This document shows positions 30,889 through 41,269 of a DNA stretch of 64,000 bases, piece after piece. Position 1 is the stretch's first letter; every line of letters begins with the position of its first letter. This DNA is from Flavobacteriales bacterium UBA952 (GTDB lineage: Bacteria; Bacteroidota; Bacteroidia; Flavobacteriales_D; Crocinitomicaceae): the NCBI GenBank assembly GCA_905182495.1, contig CAJJBU010000016.1:33965-97964 (forward strand), given 5' to 3'. Below the pieces are notes generated by a model, which saw only the letters and a list, made by a program, of their open reading frames with translations, searched no databases and was not told the origin of the DNA. The position numbers and the translations under genes were made by a program.

Positions 30889-32097
30889 ATGAAGAAACAG
30901 GCCTATATTATTGATGGTGTCCGAACTCCAATAGGGAATTTTGGAGGAACACTTTCCTCAATTAGAACGGATGATTTGGCTGCTATTGCTATTAAAGGAT
31001 TGATGGATAGGCATCCAAAGTTTGATTTTTCACTAGTTGAAGACCTTATTTTGGGATGTGCAAACCAAGCGGGCGAGGACAATCGTAATGTTGCAAGAAT
31101 GGCTGGTTTATTGGCAGGCCTTCCAGTTTCAGTCGCGGGAGAGACCGTAAACCGTTTATGTGCCTCGGGCATGGCAGCAGCAATACATGCGAGCAGGGCT
31201 ATTCAGACGGACTCTGGCGATGTGTTTATCGCTGGAGGTGTTGAGCATATGACGAGAGGGCCATGGGTTATCTCTAAGACATCGAAAGCTTTTGGTAGAG
31301 ATGCCCAAATGCATGATTCATCTTTCGGTTGGCGTTTTGTAAATTCAAAACTACATGACAGTTATGGAACGGATGGGATGGGAGTCACAGCAGAAAATTT
31401 GGTAGAAAAGTACAATATAAATCGCGAGTCACAGGATCTTTTTGCGCTGTGGTCTCAGCAAAAAACAGCAAAGGCTCAGAACGCAGGTTTTTTTAATGAT
31501 GAGATTCTACCTGTAGAAATAGCTAGAAGAAAATTGGAGCCCTTGGTCTTTAATAAAGATGAGTTTTCTAGGGCTAATTCAAGTTTAGAAAGTTTAGCTG
31601 CTTTACGTCCAGCCTTTAAGAAAGACGGAAGCGTTACCGCTGGGAATTCCTCGGGTCTTAATGATGGTGCAGCTGCATTATTAATAGCTTCTGAATCTGC
31701 AATAAAATCTCAAGGATTTAAACCAATGGCGCGAATTGTATCTTCAGCAGTGGCGGGGGTAGAGCCAAGAATCATGGGGATTGGACCCGTTACGGCTTCA
31801 CAGAAAGCATTATCAAGAGCTGGTTTAACACTAAAAGACATGGATGTATTGGAGCTAAATGAAGCTTTTTCCGCACAAGTTTTAGCTTGTTCTAGGGCCT
31901 TTGGATTAGATGATCGTGACGATCGTATAAATCCAAATGGCGGGGCGATCTCTTTAGGGCACCCTCTTGGCATGTCTGGGGCAAGGATATTACTTACGGC
32001 AGCAAGACAACTAAACCTCACTAACAAACGTTATGCTTTAGTAACGATGTGCATCGGCGTAGGCCAAGGTTATGCTACAATTATTGAAAGAGCGTGA
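30889..32097 (+). CDS. acetyl-CoA acyltransferase / thiolase (PcaF/PaaJ-like)
   Basis: ETVNRLCASGMAAAIHASRAI, GGVEHMTRGPWVISK, GGAISLGHPLGMSGARI, CIGVGQG. Confidence 0.92.
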   Translation: MKKQAYIIDGVRTPIGNFGGTLSSIRTDDLAAIAIKGLMDRHPKFDFSLVEDLILGCANQAGEDNRNVARMAGLLAGLPVSVAGETVNRLCASGMAAAIHASRAIQTDSGDVFIAGGVEHMTRGPWVISKTSKAFGRDAQMHDSSFGWRFVNSKLHDSYGTDGMGVTAENLVEKYNINRESQDLFALWSQQKTAKAQNAGFFNDEILPVEIARRKLEPLVFNKDEFSRANSSLESLAALRPAFKKDGSVTAGNSSGLNDGAAALLIASESAIKSQGFKPMARIVSSAVAGVEPRIMGIGPVTASQKALSRAGLTLKDMDVLELNEAFSAQVLACSRAFGLDDRDDRINPNGGAISLGHPLGMSGARILLTAARQLNLTNKRYALVTMCIGVGQGYATIIERA

Positions 32098-33713
32098 TGA
32101 AAATAAACTTATTTTTCGTGGTAATGATTGGGCTCCTTTATGTGTCTCTATTAGGATGCACTAAAAAGAGTACGCAATGGTCATCACAATGGGTTTTCCC
32201 ATTTATAAAGGATACGCTTGATCTTTCCAATTATCATAACGATAGTACACTTGACGATAGTGGATTGAATTACTATGTCGACTTTAAAAGAACATTGTTA
32301 GATGTTCGCCTTGTAGACTACCTAATTCTTCCTGATACGACTATAAGTCAATCTTTTTCACCTACAATAGGAATTGGAAATGTTCCTGCAGGGTTTACTT
32401 TTTACAATTCTATTGAAACACATGAGATTTCTATACCTAACGTGGAGCTTAAAAAAGCGATTGTTTCGTCTGGAAATATACTGTTAAAAGTGTACAACCC
32501 GATATCAACGAGTGCTTATTACACTGTGTCTATGCCTGGTGTTGCCTTAAATGGAATAGATTTTCAAGAGACTTTTTTTGTCGGTGCGGGCACTACTGAA
32601 ACACCAACAGTTGGAGAGGCTCTTATTGATTTAGAGGGTTATAAACTTGATTTGCAAGGGACGGGTGTCTTGGGGTCTTCAAATCTATCAGCTTTCAATA
32701 TACTACAGACTTCATTGTCAATAATGTCAGATCCAGAAGGGCAAAACTCTTCAATTACAACTTCTGATGTTTTTGAATTTGAGGCTAAATTCGAAGACAT
32801 AAAGATTTCATATGCTCAGGGGTATTTTGGAGCTCAATATTTTAGTGACACAACAGAATTAGAAATTCCTTATTTGGATAAAATCATTAGTGGATCTATA
32901 GATTTAAATGAAGTACCTTTTATAGTTTCAATCGAAAATGGTGCTAAAATACCCGTGGCGGCACAGGTTACTTTAGTTGAAAACACAAACTACGCTAACA
33001 ATACCGAGAGTTTACAGTCCTCTGAACTTAACACAGACCACTTCATTGCTCCTGCCACAGGTACATGGAATACTCTTATCCCTAGTACCTACCAGTTGAT
33101 ATTGGATGGTGCCAACAGTTCAATGGAGGGATATTTAGAAAACATGGGACACACGCATCAAATTGGATATGAACTACGGTTAAATCCATTTGGTTCAGGT
33201 ACAGGTTCTTTTAACGAGATATTCCCTTCTAGTAAAATAAAAGTGAATGTAGCGACAGAGTTCCCCATGGCAATCGGAGTAAATGGCCTAAGAGTAAAAG
33301 ATACAATAGGCCTAAATATATCCTCCTTAGAGCTGAATAAAATAATAACAGCAGAATCCATCTCAATTCATATTAATTCTGAAAACGCCTTTCCTTTAGA
33401 GGGAGGTTTTATTCTTAGGTTTTTGGACGATAATTATATTGTTATGGATTCCATTATTGCTGAGAATATGATTGGTTCATCGCTTTCAGGGACATTAGAT
33501 ACGGGTGATAGTCTATTTAAGTTTTCGAATCAGACAGAGCTTATTTTAACCCCGAGTATTGTGTCCGAAATTTCTACCGTTAAATGGATTTCAATTGAAG
33601 CGAATCTTGAAAGCAAAGATTCGTTTGGACAAGGTTCTGTGGCTATACCAAGTGGGGCATATATTTATTTCGATGCTTATTTAAAACTGACAACCCTGAA
33701 CACTATTCAATGA
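32097..33713 (+). CDS. hypothetical lipoprotein
   Basis: lipobox LLGC, 539 aa beta-rich. Confidence 0.7.
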   Translation: MKINLFFVVMIGLLYVSLLGCTKKSTQWSSQWVFPFIKDTLDLSNYHNDSTLDDSGLNYYVDFKRTLLDVRLVDYLILPDTTISQSFSPTIGIGNVPAGFTFYNSIETHEISIPNVELKKAIVSSGNILLKVYNPISTSAYYTVSMPGVALNGIDFQETFFVGAGTTETPTVGEALIDLEGYKLDLQGTGVLGSSNLSAFNILQTSLSIMSDPEGQNSSITTSDVFEFEAKFEDIKISYAQGYFGAQYFSDTTELEIPYLDKIISGSIDLNEVPFIVSIENGAKIPVAAQVTLVENTNYANNTESLQSSELNTDHFIAPATGTWNTLIPSTYQLILDGANSSMEGYLENMGHTHQIGYELRLNPFGSGTGSFNEIFPSSKIKVNVATEFPMAIGVNGLRVKDTIGLNISSLELNKIITAESISIHINSENAFPLEGGFILRFLDDNYIVMDSIIAENMIGSSLSGTLDTGDSLFKFSNQTELILTPSIVSEISTVKWISIEANLESKDSFGQGSVAIPSGAYIYFDAYLKLTTLNTIQ

Positions 33714-34970
33714 TAAGATTGCTTTTCACATTGTTTTCGTTGACCGTTACCCAAGCTGTAATGGGACAATTTATGCTTCCTGTTCATCAGGATACAAGCA
33801 AGTTTAAGTTCAACAATGAGCTCACCATAAGTGGGGTTGCCGACTACCAATCAACTTCTATAGGTAAAGACATTTCTCGGTCTTTATTTTATGGTGGAGT
33901 TATTGACGAGGTAATGAAAGACGTGTCTAGTCAGCGCCATCAACTGATTAATAGATTTGGGATTGATATCAATTCTGAAATCTCATATCGGAATCATAAG
34001 ATTGATGTTTTTAAGGATAGCCTTAAGGGGCTTGAGTTGAAATACGGGATCTATAATTTTTCTTCAATTCAGTATACCGAGGATGTATTTGATTTGCTGT
34101 TTTTTGGGAATTCGCATTTCATTGGAGATACGGCTTTACTATCAGGAAGTAGATTTGATTCATTTACCTTTCAAAAAGTGGCTTTTCTTGACCTTCCAAT
34201 TCGATAATTACATTTAATTTATACTTAGCTCCATTTGGAATAATATTAAATTCAGCAAGAGAAACTCGACCAGAGTACGCTAGTTGATTCTGTTCGTCTT
34301 GAAATGGATGGGGTTTATAAGCAATCTAATTCAAGTTTTTTTAATTGTAATCCTTAGGCCAATTGACGTAGATTATAGATTTAACATGCCTCGAAATGAA
34401 AAGGAGCGTATTTATTTCCAACTCTTAGCGCGTAATTTAGGTGTTGTTTGTTTGCCAAATATTAATTCCTATACGATTAGTAGCGACCTTAATTATAGTG
34501 CTTATACGGTTGACGAGTTACTTAACTCGTCTACTTTTTTTAGTGATCCTCAAGACGTATCGAATTCTTTATCTGATTCGATTAGCAATGAGACAAGTTT
34601 TAGAGTTTTGCCTGGCTTATTACAATTTACAAAGTTAGTTGACCGTTCTTCAGAAAGAGTATTTCAGGGGTTTTATGGAGCACGAGCCTATCTATCTTCT
34701 TCCTTTATGCCTATGTTTTTCGGTGGAATTGATATGAAAACTAATTCTTGGTATCGATTTGGCTTGCAGGCGAGTTACGGCGGTTTTTCAAATTTCAGAT
34801 GGGGAATGTATTCAGAGATTAATTTCCCTCGTTTTAATCTTGCTATCGCATCTGAAAATTTATTTAGTAATACTGGTGAGTCCTTAATTTTGATGAATCA
34901 AGGTTTTAATTTTTTATTTTTCCTTTATACTCGGGATACCTGGAATTTTTGGACAGTCTTCCTTTTATAA
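33710..34970 (+). CDS. DUF5723-like outer membrane protein, multiple apparent frameshifts
   Basis: ORFs 33710-34207 and 34284-34970 plus bridging segments in other frames (e.g. ITFNLYLAPFGIILNSARETRPEYAS, VDSVRLEMDGVYKQSNSSFF). Confidence 0.55.
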
Positions 34971-36352
34971 AGTTTTCTCTGGATTAGGTTATGATGTTGG
35001 GGAGGGTGTAGCGGAGTTAGAAGATTCTTCATTCGTTGTTACTGGCTCGAGCACTAGTTGGGAGGGGAGTTCTCAGGTTTTTTTGATGAAGGTTGATAGT
35101 GCAGGACAAAGGCTATGGACTCAGCACTACGGTGGTCCTGAAGCTGAAGGGGCTTCACGTGTATTGTTCAATAAGGATTTAGGTATATATGCCATTGGTT
35201 ACACGAATTCTATTGGTATGGGAGATTATGAATGGTCTCGTTGTAAAGACGGATAATGACGGTAATGAGTTATGGCAGAAAGCTATTGGAGAGACGAATG
35301 CATGGGAGTTTCTGCACGATGCTGTATTCGGTCGAGATTCATCAATTTTCATGGTGGGGGAGAGCCAAGACTTATCAGATGGCGATAAGGATGTTTACAT
35401 GGTTCGATTGAATCGAGATGGAGATACGCTTTGGACTAATAAAATATTATCACCTGGGATTGACTATGCGAGTAGTATCGTTAATATTCAGGATAGTATG
35501 TTTATTGTAGGAGGTTCATTTTATTGTGAGGACTCCCTGTCTCAAAAAGGATTTATTATGAAGGTGAGTGAAGCTGGAGAAATTCAGTGGAAAAAGACAT
35601 TAGGAAATAAACCTGGACCCTACGCTATTGAAGACGTGACTGTCAGTCTAGATAAGATTAGTGCCATCGGTTCTCGAATCGTATCGGAGGATAACCATGA
35701 CTCCTACCTTGTTAGATTCGATTTTGATGGAAACTTGCTATCCGAACAAACAGAAAATGATCCTAATGCAGAAGGAGATGTTATTATGGATGAAATCACC
35801 TATGTATCTAGTTATAATCGGAATGTAATAGGCTATAGGGTCATTAATGAATTTAGCTTTCAAGAGAATTACGATTCTAATATTGCTTATTTCAATGAGA
35901 CTTCTTTACTCTGGTTAAATAATTTCGTCTCTATTAGTTATTTAGGACTCGATCAGGTGAATCAGCTAATGGCTACTTCAGATGGTGGTTTTGTTGGTGT
36001 GGGTCAAACGACCTATCCCATTAGTGGCGGGAGTAATATTTTTGTCTTTAAATCGGCTCCATCAGGAGAAATGCCAAACACTGGAGAATACTATACGATC
36101 GATACGCTTGTTGGTGTTGATGTCAATCCTACAATCACGTCCTTTAGCATATCCCCCAATCCATGTATAAATTCCATCTCTTTTGATTTTGAGGGCACTG
36201 AAAAGAATCATGTTGAACTATATAATTCACTTGGGATTTTAGTTTATTCAGCAACGATAACATCGGGTAAGCCGTATGATGTTTCCTTTCTTCACACAGG
36301 TTGCTACTATGGGAGATTCAATCGCGAGAACTTTAAGCTTATTAAGCTCTAG
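34891..36352 (+). CDS. secreted repeat protein with T9SS sorting domain, apparent frameshifts near 34925 and 35225
   Basis: shifted-frame segment FSFILGIPGIFGQSSFYKVFSGLGYDVGEGVAELEDSSFVVTGSS...GDYE continues into ORF 35189-36352 (LVVKTDNDGNELWQKAIG...), C-terminus FSISPNPCINSISFDFEG. Start approximate. Confidence 0.6.
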
Positions 36353-37513
36353 ACTTAGCTTCTTTTCTTCTTTTTTTTTCAGTTAAGATCAATCCTAACT
36401 CTCGGCCTGTCTGTCCTGCCACAGATGTGTTTTCATCAGCCCGACGTAATAAATAGGGCATAACCTCCTTGATCGGTCCAAACGGGACATATTTGGCCAC
36501 ATTGTAGCCTTCGTGTGCAAGATTGAAGGAGATATGATCGCTCATGCCTAAAAGCTGCGCAAAATAAATGCGAGGATCCCTTTTGTCAATGTTGTACTTA
36601 GAAATTGTATTGGCAAGTTTCATTGAGCTCATTTCATTGTGAGTTCCTGCCACCAATGAAAAATGATCAAGGTTTACCAACCAAAATCAATTGCTAAATC
36701 AAAATGTTTTATAAGTTGTCTTTGTAAGTAGAGTCATATCCTTTCTCTTTTGCTCTAAATCGTTCTTTTTCCATATACGCTCCCCTGACAAGTTTTACAC
36801 CATAAGAAATATTGTTTTCTTGGGCTAATGTATTACATGCATTCAAAAATGCCAATCGATCATGTCGATACATTTGAATGGTATTGTATACAATCGTTTG
36901 TTCTTTATTAAATAGAAGCATCATTTCAAAAGCCCATGTGTCAATAACATCTTGAACCCAGCTTTCTTCTGCATCAATAAAAACAGGAACTTTTAAATCA
37001 TGTGCACGTTTGCATATTTTCAGGACCCTTCCTTTTATTTGTTGTAATTCAAGCGTTTCCTGCTTATCTAATTTCACTCTGATGTTGGATGCTTTCTCTA
37101 GGAGACTGAATTTACTAATTCCAGTGATTTTGAATACGGCAAAAGGAATTTGCGGCTCTTTCTCTGCCTTTTCTATAGTATCTATAATAATACCTGTAGT
37201 CGTGTCAAAATCATCTTCCTTGTTCTTGCCTTCAACTGAATAGTCTAATATAGTTCCAATTCCTTGTTTCCCTAAAAGGTCAATCGTGCCTTCGCAATCC
37301 TCAATTGTTTCACCCCCACAGAATTGTTTAAAGATTGTTCTTTTAACAATGAAATTCACGGGTATTTTAAGCTTTAGAGCGAAGAGCATCAGCATTTTAC
37401 CCATCTTAACGATTGAGGGAGAGCTGATTATCCTAAATAGCCAATATGTTTTTATTTAAATCTAAATTAGATTTGGGTTGAAAAGCAATTTTTGTATTCT
37501 CAAAATTTAACAC
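36342..37513 (-). CDS. proline dehydrogenase, several apparent frameshifts
   Basis: ORF 36709-37404 (KRTIFKQFCGGETIEDCEGTIDLL, FIDAEESWVQDVID, VKLVRGAYMEKER) and ORF 36342-36680 (LDHFSLVAGTHNE, FAQLLGMSDHISF). N-terminal FENTKIAFQPKSNLDLNKN / YWLFRIISSPSIVK in shifted frames. Start provisional (GTG). Confidence 0.85.
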
Positions 37514-37566
37514 AATGCAAAAATAATGTCTTTTTGAATATAACCCATTTGCGGCTCATTAATCTG

Positions 37567-37574
37567 TATATTTG
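37567..37574 (+). promoter_or_regulatory. -7 element TATATTTG upstream of aroB
   Basis: matches TAnnTTTG, 18 nt before the ATG; a TTTG lies 15 nt upstream (non-canonical spacing). Confidence 0.4.
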
Positions 37575-37591
37575 ATTCTCATTTTATTTTT

Positions 37592-38668
37592 ATGACCAGT
37601 ATCTCCAGTCTAGGATCAGTTATTGAAATCGGTGCTCTTACAGAGTCCTCTTTCCCCGTTCTTCTTAATGATTATTCTAATTACAACATCGTGATAGTTG
37701 TGGACGAAAATACCCATGACTCATGTCTTGATTATTTAATTACAAACTTCCCGTCTCTTGATCAGGCAGAAATCATCCTTCTTCCTTGTGGGGAGGAGAA
37801 CAAAGTAATGGAGGTCTGTATGCAAGTATGGAATGCTTTTTCGGAATATGGATTCGGGCGAGGTGACTTGGTTATTAATCTAGGTGGCGGTATCGTAACA
37901 GACATGGGGGGATTTATTGCATCTCTTTTTAAGAGAGGAATGAATTTCGTCAATATACCAACCACCTTGCTGGGAATGGTGGATGCTTCTATCGGCGGTA
38001 AAAATGGAATAGATACTGGACCTTATAAGAATCAATTAGGAGTGATTAGCAATCCTAAGTTCATCTTTATTGACACTTCATTTTTAGATACGCTACCTGA
38101 AAAAGAATTTTACAATGGATATGCAGAAATGCTAAAATATGGTTTAATCAAGGACGTCGCTCTTTTTGATGTTTTAAAGGGATTTAAAAAAGAATCGGAC
38201 TTCCATCGAGTAGATATTATTGAAAAGTGTATTCGCATTAAGGTGGCTATAACGGATGAGGACCCTTATGAAAAAGGGGATCGGAAATTATTAAACTTCG
38301 GACATACTATTGGTCATGCCGTAGAGGGCTGTTTTTTGGCAATAAGCCCTGTAGATCATGGTCATGCTGTTGGTTTAGGCATGTGTGCAGAAGCTTATAT
38401 TTCTATGAGAAGAGGACTGTTAAATAAAGAAGATTTTCAGACCATTCAAGCCCTATTAGGGAAAATTTACCCTTGTTTAGATTTCTCGGATAAGGACATA
38501 GAAAACATGATCACCTTAATGTATAATGACAAGAAAAATGAGTCAGGAAAAATATTCTCAGTACTACTAGAGGGAATTGGAAGCGCTACTTATCATAATG
38601 AATTGTCTGAAAAGGAGATATTTGATTCCTTTCACCACTTATCGATGCTATCTACCTCTTTAAATTAA
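37592..38668 (+). CDS. aroB: 3-dehydroquinate synthase
   Basis: NLGGGIVTDMGGFIASLFKRGMNFVNIPTTLLGMVDASIGGKNGID, LNFGHTIGHAVEG. Confidence 0.96.
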   Translation: MTSISSLGSVIEIGALTESSFPVLLNDYSNYNIVIVVDENTHDSCLDYLITNFPSLDQAEIILLPCGEENKVMEVCMQVWNAFSEYGFGRGDLVINLGGGIVTDMGGFIASLFKRGMNFVNIPTTLLGMVDASIGGKNGIDTGPYKNQLGVISNPKFIFIDTSFLDTLPEKEFYNGYAEMLKYGLIKDVALFDVLKGFKKESDFHRVDIIEKCIRIKVAITDEDPYEKGDRKLLNFGHTIGHAVEGCFLAISPVDHGHAVGLGMCAEAYISMRRGLLNKEDFQTIQALLGKIYPCLDFSDKDIENMITLMYNDKKNESGKIFSVLLEGIGSATYHNELSEKEIFDSFHHLSMLSTSLN

Positions 38669-38695
38669 AAAAAGCCCCGCGTTAACGAGGCTTGT
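38666..38695. terminator. bidirectional-looking terminator between convergent genes
   Basis: aaaaaagccccgcgttaacgaggctt hairpin. Confidence 0.5.
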
Positions 38696-38713
38696 TATCA
38701 TTCTTATTTCATT

Positions 38714-40826
38714 CTATTTTATAATAGTCATTTCGTCGACAATATGTTTTGCATCAGCGTACTTATCTATTAGAAATAGAACATATCTAATATCTACATT
38801 TATTGTCTTTTGTAGTTTTGAGTCGAAAATAACATCACCAGCCATCGCTTCAATGTTTCCATCAAAAGCCAATCCAATGAGCTCTCCATTTCCATTTAGA
38901 ACTGGCGATCCTGAATTACCTCCAGTAATATCATTGTTGGTTAAGAAATTAACTGGCATGTGGCCTGCTTTATCAGCATATGGTCCGAAGTCTCTTTTCT
39001 CATAAAGTTCAATCAACCCCTTAGGAAGGTCAAACTCTGCATCATTAGGAATGTACTTCTTAACGGTGCCTTTTAAGGTAGTGTAGTAATTGTCCTTAGC
39101 GTCGTTTCTGTTATCAGACGGTAATGCACTGACTTTTCCATAAGTTAATCTAAGTGTCGAGTTAGCATCCGGATACGAAACAGGGCTGAGGCCAGATTTA
39201 CGCATGCCATCCACTAGCATTCTGAAGGCTTTATCATAGGCGCTTTTTGCAGATATAATTTCGTCAGAACTTTTGAAATAGTGAGCAATTAAATCATCAG
39301 AAAGCATCATTAAAGGGTCATTCGCAATCAAATCAACATTTGGAACTTCCAAAAACGCAAGCATTCTTGATTGGTCTGTCAGTATACTTAAATCGAATAT
39401 TGCTGCGACCATCGCATTAACATCTGACGCATCAGTTAGGCGGCTAGGGAGTTCATAATTTGCCATCTCGACATATAAATCTAACATATCAACAAGCATT
39501 TCTTTTTCAAGAGGGAGGTGAACAGATCCAAAAAAATCAGTTATTCCAGTTCTCAAGCGCTCTTTCAGGCCTTCTCTTTCTTCGGGTTCAGCTACAGCGT
39601 ATTTTGATAGTTGAGCACCAAGGCCCCTTGAGCTTGTGGCGAAATTAGAAGCTCTAAACACCAATCGAAGGTAGTTGTCATGTCTCGATTTGTCATTGGT
39701 CAGATTGTAATAAGCATTGATATTTGTAACGACATCGCTATAGTTCGAGTTCTTCTTTTTCTTGCTCCATTTGTCAAACTTTGCTTCATTTTTAGCTTTT
39801 GCTTCTGCTGTTTTAAACTTACTTAGGGCATCAATCATTCCTTGACGATTTTTCCAGTAATTCGCTACACCTGCATACTTGGATGCATAATTCAAGCGGA
39901 TGCCATTGTCATCATCCATATACTTTTTCATTACGTCCATGGATTCTTTAGAAGCCTGAACCCAAGCGGGGTATGCGTATTTTACGTTTTGATCGATACC
40001 ACCTGCAGGCAACCAACGGTTTGTTCTTCCAGGGTATCCCAAAATCATCGCGAAATCATCTTGCGCAACACCTTTCATACTTACAGGTAAATGATGCTTA
40101 GGTTTAAGGGTACATTTTCAGTAGAATATTCTGATGGATTCCCTTTTTCGTCGGCATATATTCTAAACATCGAGAAATCTCCAGTGTGTCTTGGCCATTC
40201 CCAATTGTCTGTGTCACCACCAAATTTACCTACGCTAGCAGGAGGGGTTCCAACTAATCTTACATCGGTATAATCTTGATAAACAAAATAATAATCCTTT
40301 CGATTTAGGAACGCACACTTACCACGTATTTTCCGTCCTCGCTATTTTCATCTTCAATTCTAGACGTTTCAGCTTTGATGGCTTCATTTCGTTCATCTTC
40401 TGTCATCTCATCATTCACGGCTCCCAGTATGCGCTTAGATACATCGTCCATCCTTACGAAGAATCGGACATAAAGAGAATTTGGTTTCATCTCTTCTTTT
40501 TTGTTACTAGCCCAAAAACCATCGGTGAGGTAATCATTTTTTGGTGTGGATAGTTCCGCAATAGCGCTGTATCCACAATGGTGATTCGTTAGCACTAGGC
40601 CTTGACTAGAAACAAGCTCTGCTGTACATCCTCCATTGAATTGAACAATCGCGTCCTTAAGGCTGGAATTGTTAATGCTATAGATTTCTTCCGATGTGAG
40701 CTGAAGGCCCATTTTCTCCATATCTCTTTGATTCAACCGGTCCAGAAACATAAGGAACCACATGCCTTCGTCCGCGTGGACAAAAAAGCCTACAAATAGC
40801 GAAAGCGCCACTAAAATATTCTTCAT
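38714..40826 (-). CDS. S46 family dipeptidyl-peptidase, two apparent frameshifts
   Basis: N-terminal [26 protein letters not shown]-terminal [32 protein letters not shown]. The missing middle ([59 protein letters not shown]) is present in another frame at about 40115-40305. Confidence 0.9.
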
Positions 40827-41205
40827 AATCGTTTTTTAATTAAAAATTAGGTTGATAAAAATACCGAAAATAAAACACATCGGAGTTTTGCTAAGCAAAG
40901 GCGAATGGATTCAGATATCTTAGGGTTGCTATTTGGTTTTGGAATCAATATTATATTAAGAATTTATAAGCTCTATAGATTAAGCTTTATTTATGTATCC
41001 TCTCATGAATTAAGCAAAATAGACGAAAAAACACTCTTTATAACCGTACTTTATTTTTGATTTATGTCTTTTAAATGGTTCTTTTGATAAACTTTAATAA
41101 CTAAGGGAATACTGATTAGAATATAAATAAGAAATAGCGTTTGAAAGTAATGAAAAAAACATTTATGTCTTGGCCTTTTTGGGATACGCTGTTTTTAATA
41201 TAACA

Positions 41206-41269
41206 TTATATGCCCCCCCCTTAATTCATCGACCTTCGTTTTTACTTAAAAACAATTAAACTCACTTTT
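41206..41269 (+). promoter_or_regulatory. C8-tract upstream element (copy 1 of shared motif)
   Basis: TTATATGCCCCCCCCTTAATTCATCGACCTTCGTTTTTACTTAAAAACAATTAAACTCACTTTT directly upstream of ATG 41270; closely matches 43731-43792. Confidence 0.5.

Noticed and set aside
30889-32097. PcaF-like thiolase as part of a beta-ketoadipate (aromatic degradation) cluster
   Set aside because: No other pca/paa genes in the window; general thiolase role equally likely.
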